A DNA stretch of 64,000 nucleotides, from NCBI GenBank assembly GCA_902784965.1, contig CACZWU010000001.1, forward strand, positions 1 to 64,000. The letters run 5' to 3'. Positions 59,384-64,000 of the stretch are shown piece after piece. Both the position numbers and the translations under genes were made by a program. The stretch's first letter is position 1, and the number at the start of each line of letters is the position of its first letter. Below the pieces are notes generated by a model. It worked only from the letters and a program-made list of their open reading frames with translations. It searched no databases and was not told the origin of the DNA. Origin of the DNA: an uncultured Bacteroidia bacterium (GTDB lineage: Bacteria > Bacteroidota > Bacteroidia > Bacteroidales > UBA932).

Positions 59384-59968
59384 TCACGCCAGCTGCCGGG
59401 CGACTTCGCAGAGTTCGTCGTAGAAGGCCTGGCCGTAGGCGGCGATGAGGGGCTCGCGGAGGAATACGTAGACGGGGACTTTTTCGCGGGCGCCCTTCTC
59501 GAAGGCGCACTTACAGATGTCCCAGCGGTGGAGGTTGAGGGCCGTGAGGCCGTTGCGGAGCACCGAGGCCCGGATGGGGTAGAGGCGGCAGGAGATGGGC
59601 TTGACGAAGCTGCAGCGGCCTGCGCAGTGGGCCCGCTCGATGGCGCAGAAACAGCCCGCCTCTTCAAAACAGGTATAAGCGCATTCCTCACTGCCATGCA
59701 GCAGGGGTGTCACCAGGTCGCCATCGGCATCCACTTCAAAGAAGCCGGTCTCCTGAATCTTTTCGCGACCGGCGGAACTCATCCATCCCTCGAATTCGGG
59801 GTAGTGCCGCTCCAGCAGTTCCGTCTCGCTTTCCTGTAGCGGTGCTCCGCTGTCGCCGATGATGCAGCAGGCCCCGCGGCAAACCGCATAATCGCAGCAG
59901 AAGTGCTCCGTAAGCACTTCTGACGAGACCAGGATATCCCCGATCTGGAGGATGGAAGGCACGTTCAT
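59384..59968 (-). CDS. DUF3109 cysteine-rich protein
   Basis: 194 residues from the ATG at 59966-59968. Many cysteines: EHFCCDYAVCRGACCIIGDS, then AYTCFEEAGCFCAIERAHCA and CSFVKPISCRLYPIR, and WDICKCAFEKG, consistent with a metal or iron-sulfur site like YkgJ proteins. Cytoplasmic, role unknown, conserved in Bacteroidetes. Promoter box TAAATTTG is at 59983-59990 on the minus strand. Confidence 0.88.
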   Translation of the reverse strand: MNVPSILQIGDILVSSEVLTEHFCCDYAVCRGACCIIGDSGAPLQESETELLERHYPEFEGWMSSAGREKIQETGFFEVDADGDLVTPLLHGSEECAYTCFEEAGCFCAIERAHCAGRCSFVKPISCRLYPIRASVLRNGLTALNLHRWDICKCAFEKGAREKVPVYVFLREPLIAAYGQAFYDELCEVARQLA

Positions 59969-59982
59969 GAGAAAAAGTTTTG

Positions 59983-59990
59983 CAAATTTA
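59983..59990 (-). promoter_or_regulatory. -7 box of the DUF3109 gene
   Basis: TAAATTTG on the minus strand, 14 nt before the start codon. Confidence 0.5.
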
Positions 59991-60065
59991 CGCAATAGTT
60001 GATAATTTTGGCCGCATTTATGCATAGACCCATAAACCGTAACACAAAACAAAAAACCATAAACG

Positions 60066-61001
60066 ATGAAAAAGATTTTCGTAACCCTCATGGTCGCCCT
60101 CTGTTCGTTGGGCATCGCAGCAGCCCAGGATCTGGAGAAAGCCACTGAAATCTACAACAACGCCGCTGCCGCTATCGACAACAACAAAGCCGAGGCTATC
60201 ACCCTTTTTGAACAGGCTCTGGAAATGGCCGGAAAGCTTGGTGACGAAGGAGCCGAAATCGCCAACCAGTGCAAGAGCATCATTCCCAAACTTTATATCT
60301 CTGTCGGCAAGGAGCTCGTCAATGAGAAGAACCTCGACGGAGCCGTAGAACAGTTCAAGAAGGCTATTGAAAAAGGTGAAGCCTTTGGTGACACCGAAGT
60401 GGCAGAAGAAGCCAGGACGCTGATTCCGCAGATTCTGATGGCCGATGCCAACCAGGCCCTCAACGCCAAAGACTATGAAGCCGCCGTTGCCGGCTACCAG
60501 AAAGTGATCGATGCCGATCCGACCAACGGTCAGGCACATCTGCGCAAGGGTCAGGCCCTCGCCGCTCAGGGCAAGGCCGACGATGCCATCAAGGCCTTCG
60601 AACTTGCTTCCGAGAACGGACAGGAAGAAGCTGCTGCCAAACAGCTTTCCAACCTCTATGTGAAGAAAGCCGTGGCTTGCCAGAAAGCCAAGGATATGAA
60701 GGGTGCCCTCGAGAACGCACAGAAATCGACCCAGTATGTCGACAACGCCAACGCCGAGAAGATCATCGGCATCAGCGCTCTCTCGCTCAAGCAGAACAAA
60801 GTGGCCGCCGACGGTTTCAAAGCTTATCTGTCGATGAGCCCCAACGCATCTGACAAGGCCCAGATCACCTATCAGCTCGGTACCGCCCTCGTGGGTGCCG
60901 GTGAGAATGCAGAGGCCTGCGGTTATTTCAAGCAGATTGCCCAGGATCCCAAGTGGGGTGAGGCAGCCCGCTATCAGATCACGACCCTCAAGTGCAACTA
61001 A
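60066..61001 (+). CDS. Secreted tetratricopeptide-repeat protein
   Basis: 311 residues. Signal peptide 1-20 (LMVALCSLGIAAAQ). At least four TPR-type repeats, for example LMADANQALNAKDYEAAVAG, AHLRKGQALAAQGKADDAIK and KAVACQKAKDMKGALENAQK. Likely periplasmic scaffold. Strong codon bias. The downstream U32 peptidase begins with a GTG inside its last codons (10-bp overlap). Confidence 0.85.
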   Translation: MKKIFVTLMVALCSLGIAAAQDLEKATEIYNNAAAAIDNNKAEAITLFEQALEMAGKLGDEGAEIANQCKSIIPKLYISVGKELVNEKNLDGAVEQFKKAIEKGEAFGDTEVAEEARTLIPQILMADANQALNAKDYEAAVAGYQKVIDADPTNGQAHLRKGQALAAQGKADDAIKAFELASENGQEEAAAKQLSNLYVKKAVACQKAKDMKGALENAQKSTQYVDNANAEKIIGISALSLKQNKVAADGFKAYLSMSPNASDKAQITYQLGTALVGAGENAEACGYFKQIAQDPKWGEAARYQITTLKCN

Positions 61002-62785
61002 AGAAACTTGAACTTCTCGCACCCGCGAGAAACGCGGATATCGGCATCGCAGCCATCGACTGTGGTGCCGATGCCGTTTATATGGCGGGGCCTGCCTTCG
61101 GCGCCCGTGCGGCGGCGGGCAACCCGGTCGACGAAGTCGCCCGGCTGTGCCGCTACGCGCACCTCTACGGCGCCAAGGTCCACGCCACGGTCAATACGCT
61201 GCTGGAAGACGCCGAGTTCGCGAAGGCCCGGAAGCTGATGCAGGAACTCTATGAGGCGGGTGTCGACGTGTTCATCGTCCAGGACCTCCGGTTGCTCGAA
61301 GGGCCGCTGCCGCCCGTGGAGCTGCACGCCTCCACGCAGACGGCCATCCGTACGCCCGAGCGCGCACGGGAACTTGAAGCCCTGGGCTTTCGGCGCCTGG
61401 TGCTGGAGCGGCAATTGACGCTCGAACAGATCCGCGCCATCCGTGCTGCCGTGTCGTGCGAGTTGGAGTTCTTCATCCACGGGGCCATCTGTGTGGGATA
61501 CAGCGGGCAGTGCTATCTCAGCCAGCAGCTTACCGGCCGCAGCGCCAACCGCGGCGTCTGTGCACAAGCCTGCCGTTCGCGCTACGATCTGGTCGACGCA
61601 TCCGGAAAAGTACTGGTCCGCGACCAGCCGCTGCTTTCGCCCCGTGACTTGCGGCTCGACGGGCTGCTTCCCGAACTGGTGGGGGCCGGTATCAGCTCTT
61701 TCAAGATCGAGGGGCGTCTCAAGAATGCCTCGTATGTCAAAAACGTGGTGCGGCATTACCGTGGGGTGATCGACGAGTTCATCGCTTCGTATCCGGGGTA
61801 TGCGGCGGCGTCGGCCGGACGTCTGGAGGGCGGTTTTACGCCCGATCCCGACCGGACGTTCACCCGGGGCTGGACTCCGGCGTTCGTGGATGCCGGACCG
61901 GACGGGCAGCCGCGGGCGAAGATGCGCAGCGAAGATGCTGCCAAGGCGATGGGTGAACCCCTCGGCGAGATTGTTGCGGTGCGGGGGCGTGTCGTGGAGA
62001 TTTCGGGTGCTAAGCCCCTGGCCAATGGCGACGGACTGTCGTTCGTGGGGGAGGAGGGCGCGGTTACCGGCGCGCGGGTCGAGTTGGCGGAAGGTCGGCG
62101 GGTGATCCTGCGCGAAACGACCGGGTTGCTTCCTGGAATGCGTGTCTTCCGTAATCTGGACATCCGTTTCGAACGGGAACTGGAGAAAAATATGCCCCGT
62201 CGGGTGCTCGACGTGGCCCTTGACTGGCATTCGCAGGAGGGCCGGACCGTGGTGACGGCTTCGTCACAGGACATTTCCGTGGAACAGCGTTTCACTGATG
62301 AGGCACCGTTGGCCGAGAAGCCCGACCTGGCGCTGGAAGGCCTGCGCAGGCAGCTGGGCAAACGCACGGGACCCTTTGCGTTTTCGGTTCGGAATGTGGT
62401 GGCCGATCCGGTCCGTTTCTATCCGGCCGCCTTCCTCAACCAGATCCGCCGCGACCTGGCCGCCGCCCTGCAGGAGCGCCTGGAAAACCGTCCACGCTCG
62501 TCGGTCTTTCTGTCCCAGGCGGTACAGAAAGAGCGCAGCGGGGCGGGCGCGCTCAACCGCTCGATGCTCGGCATCCCGGGCGAGCTGCTCCGCAGCCGCT
62601 ATTGCATCCGCCGGGAACTCGGGCTTTGCCCGAGATGCCGGGTCAAGCCCGGCATGACGGAGGCCGTCACCCCGGGCGCCGACCCGGGGTCTGAACCCTG
62701 GTATCTGGTCAACCAGAAAAACCGTCTCCGCCTGCACTTCGACTGTGCGCATTGCGAAATGGTCGTCCTCTCACCTGACTGTTAA
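60992..62785 (+). CDS. U32-family peptidase / RNA hydroxylation-type protein
   Basis: 597 residues from a GTG overlapping the TPR gene. U32 motifs: LELLAPARNADIGIAAIDCG, GADAVYMAGP, VELHASTQTAI, ELEFFIHGAICVGYSGQCYL, SANRGVCAQACRSRYDL and SFKIEGRLKN. The C-terminal part has the cysteine set CIRRELGLCPRC and HFDCAHCEM. Relatives in E. coli (RlhA, TrhP) hydroxylate rRNA or tRNA rather than cut collagen. An in-frame palindromic insertion is visible at 62618-62695, between CPRC and PWYLV. Confidence 0.9.
   Translation: MQLKKLELLAPARNADIGIAAIDCGADAVYMAGPAFGARAAAGNPVDEVARLCRYAHLYGAKVHATVNTLLEDAEFAKARKLMQELYEAGVDVFIVQDLRLLEGPLPPVELHASTQTAIRTPERARELEALGFRRLVLERQLTLEQIRAIRAAVSCELEFFIHGAICVGYSGQCYLSQQLTGRSANRGVCAQACRSRYDLVDASGKVLVRDQPLLSPRDLRLDGLLPELVGAGISSFKIEGRLKNASYVKNVVRHYRGVIDEFIASYPGYAAASAGRLEGGFTPDPDRTFTRGWTPAFVDAGPDGQPRAKMRSEDAAKAMGEPLGEIVAVRGRVVEISGAKPLANGDGLSFVGEEGAVTGARVELAEGRRVILRETTGLLPGMRVFRNLDIRFERELEKNMPRRVLDVALDWHSQEGRTVVTASSQDISVEQRFTDEAPLAEKPDLALEGLRRQLGKRTGPFAFSVRNVVADPVRFYPAAFLNQIRRDLAAALQERLENRPRSSVFLSQAVQKERSGAGALNRSMLGIPGELLRSRYCIRRELGLCPRCRVKPGMTEAVTPGADPGSEPWYLVNQKNRLRLHFDCAHCEMVVLSPDC
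62618..62695. repeat. Palindromic element inside the U32 coding sequence
   Basis: Three consecutive hairpins: CTCGGGCTTTGCCCGAG (62618-62634), ATGCCGGGTCAAGCCCGG plus CAT (62635-62655) and CCCCGGGCGCCGACCCGGGG (62670-62689). It encodes a run (CRVKPGMTEAVTPGADPGSE) of a kind known from repetitive palindromes in other genomes. Confidence 0.75.
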
Positions 62786-62802
62786 TCAGGGGGTCGTGTG
62801 TT

Positions 62803-63252
62803 CTAGAAGTAATACGTGAATCGAACTCCCAGGTCTCCCTGGTAGTGTTTGTAGAAGATGCGGACGTCGAAATGCCTGCCGGCCAGGCCGGTCTGGATGA
62901 TGGTGCAGCCCCAGTAGGTCCCGATGAAATCGAATTCATAGCCACCGCCGAGATAGGCGGACAGTTTGGGCCCCCGGTACAGATTCACGTTCACGGTAAG
63001 GGGAACCTGGAATCCGGACAGGCGCCGGCCATAGATATACCGGACGCCTCCCACGAAATTGACCCACTGGTCGTACCGGCCTACCCGGCCCAGCACGCCC
63101 AGGCCGACGCTGGGCGCAATCTTGTCGCCCAAAGGAAGAAAAAAGTCCATGCTGGCATCGACACCTACACGGAAGATCCTGTCGTTTTGCCCTTTAAGGG
63201 AGAAAGGTATCAGAATAGCCGCCGTCAGCAGCAAGATATGCAGATTCTTCAT
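62803..63252 (-). CDS. Small outer-membrane beta-barrel protein
   Basis: 149 residues from the ATG at 63250-63252. Signal peptide 1-21 (HILLLTAAILIPFSLKGQ). Strands such as IFRVGVDASMDFFLPLGD, SVGLGVLGRVGRYDQWVNFV and LSAYLGGGYEFDFIGTYWG, ending LGVRFTYYF. Hypothetical. The promoter box TATCTTTG (63257-63264) lies 4 nt before the ATG. Confidence 0.75.
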   Translation of the reverse strand: MKNLHILLLTAAILIPFSLKGQNDRIFRVGVDASMDFFLPLGDKIAPSVGLGVLGRVGRYDQWVNFVGGVRYIYGRRLSGFQVPLTVNVNLYRGPKLSAYLGGGYEFDFIGTYWGCTIIQTGLAGRHFDVRIFYKHYQGDLGVRFTYYF

Positions 63253-63256
63253 ACTA

Positions 63257-63264
63257 CAAAGATA
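63257..63264 (-). promoter_or_regulatory. -7 box of the small barrel gene
   Basis: TATCTTTG on the minus strand, 4 nt from the start codon; implies a leaderless or nearly leaderless transcript. No clear -33 element. Confidence 0.5.
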
Positions 63265-63272
63265 AAAAGACT

Positions 63273-63304
63273 TTTGCCGTTTCGCGTTTTTTGGGGTATC
63301 TTTG
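63273..63304 (+). promoter_or_regulatory. Promoter of the beta-helix surface protein
   Basis: TTTG at 63273-63276, a 20-nt spacer and TATCTTTG at 63297-63304; about 41 nt before the ATG at 63346. Confidence 0.7.
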
Positions 63305-63345
63305 TTAATTTGACACGTGAAAAACAACCTATAGATACTTCTATT

Positions 63346-64000
63346 ATGAAAAGATTCATCGTCAAGTTTATGGCGCTTGCGCTGGTGGCCTTCCTGTCAT
63401 GCGGCGTCCAGGCCCAGGCCCAGGGTTTCCTAAACGGGCTCAAGCAGACAGCCAAGAAAGCCGTCAATTCCAATGACAATTCAAAGAAGAATGCCCCGGC
63501 CAACAATCCCGGATCGACCGACACGTCGGAGCCGGCCGTTGCTGCCGCAGGCAAAACCTTTTACGTCAGCCAGACCACCGGTTCGGCCCGCGCCGACGGA
63601 CTGACGCCCGGCACGGCGATGAAAGACCTGCAGAAAGCCATCGACACCGCAGAAGACAATGACATCATCTATGTGGCCGAAGGCAACTACCTGGGCAACA
63701 TGGACCGCGGCTATGTCCAGTGCGGCCAGTTCGGCAATGCCACGCACGACCTGGGCAAGTTCATCAGCATCTACGGCGGCTGGTCTACCGACTTCAGCGA
63801 GCGTGACATCATCAAGCATGTGACCAAGATTCAGCCGGTCGACCAGAAATTCATCGCTCCGCTATTCAACTTCAACGCCCGCCGTCCGTACGGGTACAAC
63901 GGTCCGGTCGGCAATGTCGTGATCGACGGCCTGGTGTTCGATTTGGGAGAGAACAACCTTTATTGCAAGGCCAACGTGGACCTGGAAATCACCGGAACTC
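63346..64000 (+). CDS. Beta-helix (DUF1565-type) surface protein, partial
   Basis: At least 218 residues, running off the window. Signal peptide about 1-25 (FMALALVAFLSCGVQAQAQ). A low-complexity Asn/Lys/Pro linker follows (NSNDNSKKNAPANNPGSTD). From about residue 70, TFYVSQTTGSARADGLTPGT and KDLQKAIDTAEDNDIIYVAE match the start of DUF1565/parallel beta-helix domains, then GNVVIDGLVFDLG begins the helix coils. Exported; possibly a polysaccharide-binding or lyase-like surface protein. Confidence 0.8.
   Translation, partial: MKRFIVKFMALALVAFLSCGVQAQAQGFLNGLKQTAKKAVNSNDNSKKNAPANNPGSTDTSEPAVAAAGKTFYVSQTTGSARADGLTPGTAMKDLQKAIDTAEDNDIIYVAEGNYLGNMDRGYVQCGQFGNATHDLGKFISIYGGWSTDFSERDIIKHVTKIQPVDQKFIAPLFNFNARRPYGYNGPVGNVVIDGLVFDLGENNLYCKANVDLEITGT

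Overview
The window looks like chromosomal DNA of an anaerobic Bacteroidales gut or rumen bacterium. By eye the G+C is in the high fifties percent, except for an AT-richer patch at about 33.0-35.1 kb. The assignment rests on a SusC/SusD pair, a GldH-type lipoprotein in the order holB-ricT-gldH, many lipoproteins with a Bacteroidetes-style lipobox, a flavodiiron protein, and repeated use of the Bacteroidetes promoter pattern (TTTG or TTG, 19-21 nt, TAnnTTTG). I would not name a genus.

Layout. 0-3 kb: end of an unknown gene, a PH-like membrane protein, a gene remnant beside a tRNA-Gly with duplicated tRNA pieces, a small regulator/membrane-protein pair and a beta-barrel. 3.2-19.5 kb: a tightly packed locus that appears devoted to alpha-linked GalNAc/galactose from host-type glycans. 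A DeoR-type regulator and an EamA permease diverge from a run of ten genes: AgaS-like SIS protein, GatZ/KbaZ-like protein, PfkB kinase, GH36 lipoprotein, SusC, SusD, surface glycan-binding lipoprotein, alkaline phosphatase lipoprotein, GH109 lipoprotein and an N-acetylhexosamine 1-kinase-like protein. 19.5-32.5 kb: methionine-sulfoxide reductase, two metallopeptidases, a protein kinase fused to an AAA+ ATPase behind a flavodiiron protein, a redox operon (polyferredoxin, ferredoxin-fused aldo/keto reductase, HAD phosphatase) and an OmpA/TPR envelope protein.

32.5-36.7 kb is the accessory stretch. It starts with a tRNA-Leu(UAA) gene interrupted in its anticodon by a 226-nt group I intron. This is followed by a DUF4304 gene, an archaeal-type ATPase with an array of palindromic repeats on its stop codon, and a two-gene cassette flanked by 22-bp direct repeats.

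36.7-64 kb is mostly conserved core. It holds an acyltransferase plus acyl carrier protein, an M28 peptidase, a tripartite RND efflux operon ending in a PII-like gene, trxA-omp-prenyl synthase, holB-ricT-gldH-trmB, hemW, an isolated succinate dehydrogenase cytochrome b, pyrH-frr, a nitroreductase, a DUF3109 protein, a TPR protein with a U32 peptidase, and a beta-helix surface protein cut by the window end.

The strongest unusual signals are the tRNA-Leu group I intron, the GalNAc locus with its missing deacetylase and catalytic aldolase subunit, the kinase-AAA+ fusion, and short repeats that have entered reading frames (polyferredoxin, U32 peptidase) or serve as shared terminators.
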